Of a DNA stretch of 64,000 bases, positions 13,101 to 25,100 are shown one piece after another. Source of the stretch: Chrysemys picta bellii (lineage: Eukaryota > Chordata > Testudines > Emydidae); NCBI RefSeq assembly GCF_011386835.1, contig NC_088795.1, positions 99,694,434-99,758,433 on the forward strand. The letters are read 5' to 3'. The notes under the pieces were generated by a model. It had not been told where the DNA came from. It saw only the letters and a program-made list of their open reading frames with translations, and did not search any database. Positions within the stretch are counted from its first letter, which is position 1. Each line of letters opens with the position of its first letter. The translations under genes and the position numbers were made by a program.

Positions 13101-16100
13101 GTCTTTTACTGAACCAACTTATTGTATATAGTCATTTGTAGGTTTCCATTATTGTAGCTGATCTCAGTGTCCCAGAAGTTGAAAGTGATTATATACAAGA
13201 AACCCATGGATCACCACACTTATTTCCACAGATCCAGTAACCACCTGAAATGCACCCAAAAGTCTATTATCTACAGTCACACATTTAGGGTATGTCTACA
13301 CTACGAAATTAGGTCGATTTTATAGAAGTCGATTTTTAGAAATAGATTTTATATAGTCGATTGCATATGTCCACACTAAGTGCATTAAGTCGGCAGAGTG
13401 AGTCCTCACTACCGTGGCTAGCATCGACTTACGGAGCAGTGCACTGTGGGTAGTTATCCCACAGTTCCCGCAATCTCTGCTGCCCATTGGAATTCTGGGT
13501 TAAGCTCCCAATGCCTAATGGGGCAAAAACATTATCGCGGGTGGTTTTGAGTACATGGCGTCAGTCGTCCCCTCCCTCCGTGAAAGCAATGGCAGACAAT
13601 CGTTTCTCGTCTTTTTTCCTAGGTTACCCATGTAGACGCCATACCACGGCAAGCATGGAGCCTACACAGCTCACCGTCACGGCTGCTGTTGTGGGCAAGT
13701 CTACTGTGGGGGCTGCTGTGATCCAAGTAGCCAATGCAATCATTGACGTTCTGTTATCAAGGGTAGTGACTCTGGGAAATATGCGGGCCTTTTTAGATTT
13801 TAGGTGCATCATATTCCTGTCCTTTGTCGCTGGTGAAGAAGTCTTGCAGCCATACATTCCAGTCTGGTCGGTACTAGAACATCCCATAGCACTTCTGTGG
13901 TTGACACATGTAACAGCTCTAGGGCTCTTGCTCTTTTGCCTTGGCTGAGGTACCTTGCTCTACCTGGACCTCCAAGCATTCGACACAGAAGCACCTGCAG
14001 CAGCTGGCATTGCTACACAGCAGTAGCTCCTTGCCTTCACAGCAGATGGTGCAGTAGGACTGCTAACCGTTGTCATCCACCGCTTCCGCTCCAACTCTGC
14101 TCTCCTGCTCCCCAGCGACGAGCTCGGAGGATCCATACTGGTCCTCCTGGGTGCTGCTGGCAGCAGACGGTGCAGTAGGACTGGTAACCGTCCTCGTCAG
14201 ACATGTAGCTTGGCCAGGGGCTCTGGGAATGTCTTCCCTGCCCTGCTCCTAGCAACCTCCAGGGCATGGTGTACAGCTCCATCACTTCCCCTGCAATTCT
14301 GCTCTCCTGCTCCCCAGCAACGAGCTCGGGGGATCTGTTCATGAAGCCTGGACAGTAGTAAGGAGCAGTTCAATTATAGGTTGAGCAAGTGCAGAATCCA
14401 CAGTAGAATGTGCCTTTGGACGTTTAAAAGCTCGCTGGCGCTGTTGGTCAGATCTCAGCGCAACCAACTTTCCCATTGTTATTGCTGCTTGCTGTGTGCT
14501 CCATAATATCTGTGAGAGTAAGGGGGAGACGTTTATGGCGGGATGGGAGGTTGAGACAAATTGTCTGGCGTCTGATTTTGAGCAGCCAGACACCAGGGCG
14601 ATTAGAAGAGCACAACAAGGCGTGCTGCGCATCAGAGAGGCTTTGAAAACCAGTTTCATGACTGGCCAGGCTTCGGTGTGACAGTTGTGTGTGTTTCTCA
14701 TTGATGCAAACCCGCCCCCTTTGTTGATTTTAATTCCCTGTAAGCCAACCATCCTCCCCCCTTCGAAATAAAGTAACTATTGTTTTGAAACCATGCATTC
14801 TTTCTTTATTAATTTAAAAAAAAAGAGAGAGAGATAACGGACAAGGTAGCCCGGGTGGGGTGGGAGAGGAGGGAAGGACAAGGCCATATTGCTTATTGTA
14901 GCCACACTAAAAATCAAACTGTTTGAATGACAGCCTTCTGTTGCTTGGGCCATCCTCTGGAGTGAAGTGACTGGGTGCCCGGAGCCTACCCTCCCCCCGC
15001 GTTCTTGGGCATCTGGGTGAGGGGGCTATGGAACATGGGGAGGAGGATAGACGGTTATACAGTGGTGACAGCGGGGGTCTGTGCTCTTATTGGCTTTCCT
15101 GCAGCTCCAACAGACGCTTTATCATGTCCGTTTGCTCCCCCATTTGCCTCAGCATCGGATCCTGCCTCCGCTCTTCGCACTCACTTAATTCTTTCCTGGC
15201 CTCTGCCACTGAATGCCTCCATGCATTAAGCTGTGTCCTATCAGTGTGGGAGGACTGCATGAGCTCAGAAATCATGTCATTGCAAGTGAGTTTTTTTTGC
15301 CTTCTAATCTGCAATAACTTCAGGGATGGAGATGATAGGGGGAGCGTAGAAACATTCTATGCTCTACAATTCTGGGGGGACTGCATGGTCACCTGGGCTG
15401 CTGAGTTCGCCACACTGACCAAACAGGAAATGAAATTCAAAAGTTCCCGGGGCTTTTCCTGTGTACCTGGCTAGTGCATCGGAGTTCAAAGTGCTGTCCA
15501 GAGCAGTCACAATGGAGCGCTCTGGGATAGCTCCCAGCGGCCAGTACCGTCGATTTGCCTCTGCACTATCCCAAATTCAATCCAGCGAAGTCAATTTTAG
15601 CTCTATTCCCCTCGCCGGGGAGGAGTACAGAAGTCGATTTTAAGAGCCCTTTAGGTCGACGGAACGGGGTTGGTTGTGTGGACACATTCATTTTTAAATC
15701 GACCTAACGCGGCTAAATTCGACCTAATCCCGTAGTGTAGACCAGGCCTTAGATACCACAGAATTTGCTCCAAAAAGAACATCTGGGATACACACTTAAA
15801 ACCACCTTCCCTAAACAAGGACACTCCACCAATGAAGTAGATTGCCTCATGGAACAAGCCATCCAAATAACCTGGGAGAGCCTACTTCAATATCTGGGAG
15901 AAAAATACAAACCACTGACTGCATACCCCTAGTTGTCACCTACCACCCCACACTGGAACCAATATGGGGTATCATCAAACAATTGTCCCCACAAAACATG
16001 GGTTGCAACATCCTGAAAGTGTAGGTTACTTACTATAACTGGAGGTTCTTCAAGATGTGTGGTCCCTATCTGTATTTCACACATATGGTATGCATGTGCA

Positions 16101-19100
16101 CCATGTGGCTGAGTCTGGTAATTCTTCAAAGCAGTGTCTGTTGGTCCATACACATGCAGTAGCTCTCCTTGTACTCCTGACTGAGGGTATAAGAGGCAGT
16201 GAAGGTCGATGCCTCTCCAGTTCCTCTTCTTACCGCCTATCCAACAGGATCTGAAGGAGGATGGGTAGTAGAATACTGATAGGGACCACACATCTTGAAG
16301 AACCTCCAGTTACAATAAGTAATCTCCACTACTTCTTTGAGTGCTGGTCCCTATGCGTATTCCACATGTGGGTGATTGCAGTGTTCAGACTGGAGGGAGG
16401 TGCGAGGAAGCTGGTAGCAAAGATGCCGATCCCACTACTGCATCTTCAGCCGTGGCACAAATTAGAGCATAGTGTGTCACGGACATTTGGATAGAACTCC
16501 AGGTGGCTGCCCTGCAGAGGGATGCCAGATAGGGATGCCATGGAGGCAACTTGTGCTCACATGGAGTGAGATAAACACCCACAGAAGGAGGATTTTTTTG
16601 CTATTTTTTGTAGCATTCTAAGATGCATCCTAAAATCCACTTACAAATCCTCTGGGAGAATATGACTTGCCCACGCAATGTCTCTGCTATGATGACAACA
16701 AGTCTTGGTGATTTCCTAATGGATTTGATTCTTTGCAGGTAGAACGCCAGGGCACACCGGACATCAACGATGTGAAGACTCATTTTCAGAGGAAGCATGG
16801 GGCTTCCAGGAAAAATACAGGTAAGTATCATTTGATTGATGTGGAACTCAGAAACAATCTTGGGGAGAAATCTTGGTAGTCAAAGAGAAACTTTTTCTTT
16901 GTGAAACACTTTATAAGGAGGGTCCGCCATGATGGCTCTGAGCTTGCTGACCTTCCTAGCCAACCCTTCCTGGGTTCAAAAGGCAGACTTGTGAGTATTG
17001 ACAGGATGACGTCAATGTCCCATTGAGGTGTAGGTTTAAGCACTGGTGGGAGGATACTGATCAGAACTTTCATAAATCGTACTGTAGCTGGGTGAGTCAA
17101 GACAGAATGTGCTTCCAGCGGAGAGAGGAAGGCACTAATTGCTGTTAGTACTCACAGCAAACTAATAGCGAGACCTGAAGACTTCAGGGACAGGAGATAG
17201 TCTAGGACAACTGGGATGCTTAAGGTAACTGGAGAATGTTGATGGAGTTGTGCCCAGGCCAAAAAGCATCTCCATTTGGCTAGATAGCAGATTCTAGCAG
17301 AATCTTTTCTACTTTGATAATGGATCACCTGAACGAGGGCTGAGCATGAGTGTTCTATTTCCGACACCCATCCAAACACCAGGGCATGAGGTGGAGTGAG
17401 ACCAGATTGGGATGCTTAATTTCCCCTCCTTCCTGGGTTAGGAGATCTGGGTATGGGAAGATCATGATTGGTGGGTGGGCAGAAATTGTTAGAAATGCCA
17501 TGAACCAGAACTGTCTGGTCCAATAGGGTGCTAGGAGAATGATATTGGCTCCGTTAAGATGAATCTTCCCTACCACCAGTGGGAGTAGGGGAATGGGAAG
17601 AAAGGCATATCTGAGGCTGTTTGTCCAAGACAGCAGAAGATTGCAATCCTGGGAGTCGCAACCCATGGTTCCTCTAGAACAATATAAGGGGAGCTTTCTG
17701 TTCATTTGGGACACAAAGAGGTATCATAGTGGACTACCCCACTGTGTAAATATCTCACTTAGGACTGTGTTGTGAACCTCCCACTCATGGTCTGGCAAGA
17801 AGCTTCTGCTTCATTTGTCAGCAAGAGAGTTGTGAACACTGGGAAGGTACGCTGCTTGTATTGTGATGTGGTTCCTGATGAACCAGTTCCAAAGTCTGAT
17901 GGCTTCCATGCAGAGGGGACAAGATCTCGCTCCTCCCTGTTTGTTTATATAGATCACCATGGGTGATATTGGCTGTTATTTATACATGGAGTGTGCATAT
18001 GAGCAAGAAAGGCCTTGCACGCAAAGCAGGCTTCCCTCAGTTCCATATGTTTATATGTAGCCTAGCTTCTTGTGGGGTCCAGGAATCCTGAGCAGTGTGG
18101 TTGTCATGTGGGCATCCCACCTCAGGAGGGAGGTGTCTGTTACAATGGTGGTCCTGGACGTGGAAGGGTTGAAGGGAACACTGAACATGGGTTTTCAGGG
18201 TTCAGTCACCAAGCGAGGGAGGTGATAACTCTGGTGGGAACCTTGGAGTTGATATGGTCCTTCTTCAGTCAGTAGATTGAATGGAGCCAAGCTTGCAGAC
18301 ACCGCAGCTGGAGTCTGGTAAACGGCATCATGTGGCCTAACAGTGAAAGACTGCGGTCTGTGGGTAATACGTGAAATCAGGTTGCTCATTGTATGAAACC
18401 TGTCTGCAGGGAGGAATGCTCTCACGGAAACTGAGTCCAACATCACCCCAATAAAGTTTACTGACCTTGTGGGTAACTGGACAATAAAATGGACTTTTCT
18501 TTGTTTATGCAAATGCCTAGGGTAGCCAAAAAGTTGTAGAGAAACCCTGTCACCGACCTGACCACTTGATGAGGTTGGTCTACCAGGAGTCAATCGTCCA
18601 GGTATGGAAATACCATTTAGCTCTAGCATCTCACCTGGAAGTGTTTCTGGCCAACTGTAAAATGCAGAAACTTCCTGTGTGATGGGTGAATGTCCACATA
18701 CAAATACGCGTCCTTCATATGGAGAGTCATGAACTGCATCCCTTTCTGAAGGGAGGGGGGATTATCAATGCCAGCATAATCATCCGGAATATCAGATTTC
18801 GCATAAAGATGTTGAGTTGCCAAAGGTCCAGGATGGGTCTCCACCTTTCATCATTTTTGGAAATTAGGAAATGTGGGAAGTGGAACCCCTTCCTGTGGCA
18901 ACAAAACGGGATGCGCTCTATTGGCTCTTGGTGTAAAAGAGATTCTGCATCCTGTTGAAGAATTACCTTGTGAGGGTGGTTCCTGAAGGGGGACCAGGAA
19001 GGGGGCTTGTGAGGCAGGAAGGAGAGGAACTCTATGGAGTTTCCCTGATGGATAATCTCCAGAACCCAACTGTTCCTAGTGATCTTGTTCCAGTTGTGAG

Positions 19101-22100
19101 CAAAGAGTGCTAGACAGCCCCCAAAGATGACAGGGGGAAAAGGTGAGTAGCATTAGTGGTGGTCTTGACCAATATGTCAAAAATGGCTCTTGGCCAGTAG
19201 TTGGGAGTGAGTAGAGGCTGTGGCAGTAGAGGGGGCCAAGAAGCGAGGCCTCAGAATCCTCTGGCATTTGTGTGGAGGCTCAGCTGGGCACCTGGCCATA
19301 AAGGTCAATGGGGTGGAGGGGAAGCATCGATAGCAGCGGTATCATCGGTACCACAGCACTTCTGCCAGACAGTTGGAGATGGAACAACTCCTGGGACATT
19401 GATGTAGACTCCTCTTCTGGAATAATAACATCGCTTACAAGGGCAAAGCTGGAAAGAAGTGGAGACTGTGGATAAGGGAGGACAATATCCTCTGGTGTTA
19501 TGTAAGTCTCCTATACTCTGGTGGGTGAGGGGTTCCGGCAGTCAAGTCTGAAGTACGTGGTGCATCTGCATCAGCCAGATGATCTTTAGATGAATGAGGC
19601 AGTATTGATGATGGGTCTGGACCAGCATTCATAGATGGAACCAGTGAATGTCTGTCCTTACGCTTGCTCAGGTGACCAATGAAACTGGAGGATCTTTCTT
19701 TTTATGCACCTTGCCCTCCAATCTGGGCATCTTCACCAGAGCCGGTTTCTTAGGTTCCATATGCAACGTCTTTCCTGCCTTGGACAGGATCGGAGAGGAA
19801 GTGTGTTTCTTATGGCCAGTCCTCGAAGGAAAGTTGTCCTTGTGTCCATGAGTGTTCCTCTACTCTCATGGTGAGCCCTAGAAGAAGAGTCTTTGGGCTT
19901 AGATGTTGAAGGCTCCAGTCCAAGGCACAGGTTTGGAGTGACACTGCTGGTCAGTTGAGGCCGATGCACAGTGGGGTGTTCCTAGCTAAGATTGGAGAGT
20001 GGACTCAGCCTTCTCCACCACAGGCTTTCATAGGCAAAGCTCTTGGGCTTTTCAAGTTCTGGGTGGGAAGGAGTGAAAGATACTGCACTTTGCAGGACTC
20101 CACCTTGCCCAGAGAGTACAGGCATTGTTGATGTTCATCACTGATAAAGAGGGAGTAAGGGCAGGAGATGCAATTCTTGAATCATGGGACTCTGGGCATG
20201 ATTCTGGAGCTGGGGAGAAGTTCCCTAACCAGAGAGAAAGAAATACTCTATACTATACTGTAAGCTTTAACTACTAAGCTAAGAAATATAACTATTTAGA
20301 AGTATTTTATTTCTTTACAGGTTATACAACGAAGTGAAGGAAGAAACAATTCTGACTCATGCAATGTGGCAGTAAGAAGGAACCAGAGAGGCGTTGACCA
20401 TCACTGCCTCTTATATCCTCAGTCGAGAGCACGAGGAGAGCTACTGCATGTGTGTGGGCCAGCAGACACTGCTTTGAAGAATTTCCAGACTCAGGTGCAT
20501 AACGCTTATGTGTTCCCCACCTGTGGAATACACATAGGGACCAGCACTCGAAGAAGAAATCTTTCCCAACCATCCTCTTCTGGTCTTCAAGCAACCCCCC
20601 ATCTCACCAAGCTCATCATCAGAAACAAGCTCCCCACAGACCAGGACACACACTCAAAGCAGTACGAGGCCCTGCCAGAACAACAGATGCAAAACGTGCA
20701 GACATATATACACCACTACAATGATCAATACCCCCCACAACACACCTTTCAAGATCCTTGGGTCCTACCCAGGCCTATCACAACATGTGGTATACCTCAT
20801 TCAGTGTATCAAATGCCCCAACAATAACTATGTGGATGAAACCAGACTATTGCTATGTTCTCAAAGGAACTCACACAGAAAAATGATAAAAGACAATACC
20901 ACCCTATCACCCATAGGCAAACACTTTTCACAAAGTGATCATGGCATATCTGACCTCTCAGTCCTAGCCCTCAAAGGAAACCTGCACAACACCTTCTAAA
21001 GATGAGCCTGGGAACTTAAATTCATAACTCTCCTAGATCTTAAAAATCATGGTCTCAACATGGTTTTATGGTTCATTACAACAATTTGTAAGACCCTGCC
21101 TGCTAATCCTTAACCGCCCACATAATTTTAAGTGGTCTCCTACAGCATGTGTGAATCCGCTATGCTTAACAGTGTCTCAACTTGTATTTTGCTTCGACAC
21201 TCTGGTTACCTTCCCCAGACCTGAAGAAAAGTTCTGTGAAGCTCAAAAGCTTGTCCCTTTCACCAACAGAAGTTGGACCATTAAAAGATTTACTTCACCT
21301 ACCTTACATGACTACAACACCACTGCAAACAACTGGATTATAATATGCAGTTATATTTGAGCAACATTAAGTACAATCTTCTAAAGAGATTTAATCTTTT
21401 ACATGAATTAAATAGTTGGATACCAAATAAATACATGGGATTGGAGATGGCAAGTTTTTGGTTCTTCCTTAAAGCAGGGGAGCTTTCTGTGCAGTATGAG
21501 CTCTGTAGGCAGTATATATAAATGTCTACAATATAGCCTTGCTTGTAAAAATAAATCTTTCCAGGGAGCTACTGGCACAAGAACATTTCCCCCTTTATTT
21601 AGAGATTATAACTCAGTGTCTGGAATTCGTATAGGACATTAATGAACAAACCAAAAAAATACTCATTATTCCTAAATTCCTTAAAAACTAATATAGCATT
21701 GAAATGTTAAATTCATTGTTTTTAAATGTGGATGCCTAACAGCCACCTAAATCTATATTTAGCCACCTAAATAAGTGGCCTGATTTTCAGGGGTACTGGG
21801 AACTTATGGCTCTTATTGACATTGAAGAGCAAAAATAGACAGCAAAATTAACTTTTTTCAAAAAGTTTAAAATGCTTCTCAAGACAGCCAAAATAAATTA
21901 ACTATTTTACTAATATTACTTTTCATTGTAAGCCATTGCTCAAGTGGGCACTGGGACATTTTGTAATCACGAATGAAGAGGTGGATTGTGAATGGAAGGG
22001 GGAGGTGGACAAAGAGACAATGTCTGTGTTGAAAAATATAGTCCATATCATGAAAATGGCTAAGAACCCCCATTCTAAAATATCTGCATTTATCATCTCA

Positions 22101-25100
22101 CCTTTTAAAACCTCTTGGGTGTATTTTCCTAAGTAATAGTTTCGAAGTTCATCATTAGCCAAAGACTGGTCGTCGATCCCATTTGCTGTGATGTAAACAT
22201 CTATATCACCGTAGTTTTTTTTAATCCATTTTAGAACTTTGCGCATCCCCCAGGGCACCACTGCCAAACGAGATGGGGAACTCAGGCATGTGATATCCTG
22301 CAGGAATTGAACATCCCGATCAAATTCATACCAGCTCCCATTTTGAAGTTCATGAATCACAAATCTTGTGGTAAAATGATTCAGTGCATAAAAATCAGCT
22401 GCACCTTTAACAAGTTTCTTTTCTTCATCTGTGAAATATGGCAAGAAGGAACTTGAGAGGCCTTTTTTGTTTTTAGATACAATGTATTCCCTCATGGCTG
22501 CTGGATAATCCCCTGTCTTAAAAATTGGATCTGCAAACCAGGCTATTTCAAATTGAAGAAATCTTTCAGCAGCTTTTAAGTGAGAATCAAAATAGGGATT
22601 GGCAGGCTCAGCCCAATCTGAATGCAGAGACAAAGACACTAGTCCATGCTGAAATGATCTATACTGCTTGTCATATATTTGCCAGGCCCTGGCATGTGCT
22701 ATCAGTAAATTGTGTGCTGCCTGATACGTATCATTGCTGCTGCTATTATAGACATCGCTTAATCTGTTTGGCTCATTTATGGTGATCCAGAGTTTAACCA
22801 AGTCACCAAGTTCCTGAAAACACAAAGCTGCATAGTTCTGAAAAGCCTGAACAGTAGACTGATTTAGCCATCCTCCTCTCTGCAACAAAGGACCAGGCAA
22901 GCCTAAGTAGGCATGAGTTGGATAGTATAAGGTGACCATACATTTAATGTTGAGTTTCAGTAGCTCACTAATCACACATCTATAATATCTGAGAACTTGT
23001 CTATTGATGGTTGACAAATCCCCATTAGGTAAAATTAATGACCAGTCAAGTGCAAATCTGTAATGTGTTACTTTCATTTTTTCCAGGAGATCAAGTTGTT
23101 TTTTAATACTGACAAAGTCTGTACACTGAGCTGGTCGGGTTTTCAGCTTCACTCCTTTAACTCGGTGCAAAAGCCCGTCTCCAGTGATGTTCCAGAGATA
23201 CAGGTTTGGGTCACAGAACTGTGGAGAGGAAGCTACAGATTCTGCCTGTAAAAATGGATGGGAACAAACATATGCACATTTATTTTAATTAAACAGGTAT
23301 CTGTTTGTTACATGCATCTCTATATTTAAGACAGAATTAGTTTTATTTGCAAAGCAGTGAAGCGAGAATCCTCATTGCTTTTAGTCCTGGTTTTTATAAA
23401 TTATAAGTTTACAAGCATATCACTACAGTGCAGGATGTTTTTTTTATTTAATTCAACCTCACAGCATTCCTGTATAGTAGTTACATCCATTTTTACAAAT
23501 GGGTAAATGGAGGTATAAAGACAATAATTAATTTGCCCAAGGTCACACAGGGCATCAGTGCTACGTAAAAGCTAAGCATTATCAGTGGAAGACCTAGGAC
23601 TAGAATCAGAGTCCTGGCTCTCACTTCCCCACTGTTCTAATTCCAATTATAAATAACCATGTAGTTTAATGAATAGTTGATACACATTTATACACCTGTC
23701 ATTCGCTGACCAGTGTGTTTAATATATAGGATTTGCAATACCATGTGGTGAATTAACAAGGTTTAATCTAAAAGTTTTGAAAAGTAAAACCCATCCCTGA
23801 AATATGAATTTACTCAGAAGTTTTTATTTTCCTGTGGCTGGTAGTGACTAGGTTAAATTACATTTATTTTGTCTGTATGTATTTTTCTGGGCTAATGTTG
23901 TCCAACATGTCATCTTTCACTATATAATTACAAAACCATGTTACAGCACACCTGCCACATGTCAAATATAGCTATCTATCACGTTTAATGTGGAAATAAA
24001 TATTGTAAGAAAACAGTCTTATCTTATCAGGATGGTGTACACAATATAATGTATTTCTGAATAGAGTTCATACTGAAAGTGCCATATATGCAGAAGATGC
24101 TGATTAATTTTTTCATTTGTGTTGTTGCAATATTTTAAACTTATGGTTTATTCATTTTCTACCCTTGCAATGAAGCCTGAGAATCCTTAGACTTCTGGGT
24201 TGTATTCCTAACTGTATCACTGACTTGTTCTGTGGTTTTTGGGCAAGTCACTTAAGTGGTCCTTAGTTTATACATCTATAAAACAGATATTGTTATACTT
24301 ACCTCACAAGGTTGTTATGAAGCTTAATTTATATTTTTGAAGTGCTTTGAGATACCTGGATGAAGGGTGGTATATACATACTGTGATGCACACTAGGTAG
24401 GGTTGCCAACTTTCTAATAGCACAAAACTGAACACTCTAGCCCTGCCCCTTCCCCGACGGCCCCCCCGCTGACTACATTCCCCCTCCCTCGGTGGCTTGC
24501 TCTCCCCCACCCTCACTCACTTTCACTGAGCTGGGGCAGGGGCTTGGGTTGCGGGCTCTGGGGTGGGGCTGGGGATGAGGGGTTTGGGGTGCAGGAGGGG
24601 GCTCCAGGCTGGGGGGTGGGGCCAAGGATTCGGAGTGCGGGAGGGGGCTGCGGGTTGAGGCAGGGGATTGGGGTGCAGGAGGGGGTGAGGGCTCTGGGGT
24701 GGGGCTGCGGATAAGGGGTTCAGGGTGCGGGAGGGGGCTCTTGGCTGGGGTAGGGATGCAGGGGGGTGCAGACTCTGGGGTGGGGCCGGGAATGAGGGCT
24801 TTAGGGTGCAGGAGGAGGCTCCAGGTTTGGGGGGAACTGGGGCAGGGGGTTGGGGCACAGGCTTACATCACATGGCTCCCAGTCAGCGTGGAGGGGGGAG
24901 GGTGTCTAAGGCAAATGGGGTCCAGCATTGCCAAATCCATACTGGCGGATCTAAAGATGACAACACAGGTAGAGCGGAATGACCTGATTTTGGAATTAAG
25001 AGATCTATGAGACTATCTAGTTGTGTTTCCATTATGACAGCTTAGTTAGTGGGCATGCTGTTGGCACAGACCTGAATAAGGGATGTATACCCTACTACAG

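Larger units (their letters stand above)
13288..15748. mobile_element. PIF/Harbinger element, 2.46 kb, TTA target duplication
   Basis: TTA at 13285-13287 and 15749-15751. Terminal inverted repeats GGGTATGTCTACACTACGAA (left) and GGCCTGGTCTACACTACGGG (right, reverse complement), both followed by ATTAGGTCGA. Two gene remnants converge inside. Transposase on + gives [20 protein letters not shown] about 13695-13780, then, in other frames, NYRLSKC near 14370 and [20 protein letters not shown] from 14499. The Myb/SANT-like partner on - covers 15314-15087 ([20 protein letters not shown]). Both are broken. The element sits inside the PLE and is younger than it. Confidence 0.85.
16023..20545 (-). mobile_element. 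DIRS-like tyrosine-recombinase retroelement, degraded
   Basis: Inverted ends: about 16046-16255 and 20340-20545 are reverse complements over roughly 200 bp (ggtccctatctgtattt..., agtctggtaattcttcaaag, gcagtagctctcc). On the - strand, in order: reverse transcriptase motifs RPILDL and [20 protein letters not shown] (18844-18623); the YLDD box at 18604-18593, followed by an in-frame TGA where Trp is usual; the RNase H-like stretch [20 protein letters not shown] (18629-18195); [16 protein letters not shown] (17714-17355); and recombinase-type [19 protein letters not shown] (17100-16828). Several frames and stops. It interrupts the PLE with no target duplication, as expected for DIRS. Confidence 0.8.
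13080..21325 (+). mobile_element. Penelope-like element split by a Harbinger and a DIRS insertion
   Basis: PLE pieces remain at about 13080-13287, 15749-16020 and 20546-21325. The second encodes [14 protein letters not shown], the end of a PLE reverse transcriptase. The third continues the same reading and then gives the GIY-YIG nuclease region: [20 protein letters not shown] (Gly of the usual YVGET is Asp here) and [14 protein letters not shown] 3' end (ctgaagaaaagttctgtgaa ... accaacagaagttggaccat) follows at 21220-21306. A reversed 3'-end fragment at 13080-13125 marks the left edge. Removing both inserts restores continuity (ATCCTGAAA + AAATCTTTCCC; TTA joins once). Many stops and frameshifts: dead. 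Confidence 0.75.
10167..22101 (-). other. KLB: KLB intron 4, rich in nested mobile elements
   Basis: 11.9 kb. From left: a short inverted-repeat element (10458-10594), a DIRS-related element with a nested hAT (10790-12532), an L2 tail (about 12575-12690), unique sequence, then the PLE/Harbinger/DIRS stack (about 13080-21325). The part 21330-22101 is mostly unique, with one old repeat fragment near 21750-21800. No host exon was found. Confidence 0.85.

Noticed and set aside
13288..15748. Host exons among the transposase-like ORFs
   Set aside because: TTA duplications and inverted ends show the coding-like stretches belong to a Harbinger element.
20366..20827. Single 153-codon + strand protein
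   Set aside because: A chance fusion: its first part is the DIRS inverted end and its second part out-of-frame PLE sequence.
22525..22785. + strand ORFs opposite KLB exon 4
   Set aside because: Shadows of the KLB coding strand.
24523..24858. Proline-rich ORF (- strand)
   Set aside because: Repeated CCAGCCCC-type phrases in a GC-rich repeat.
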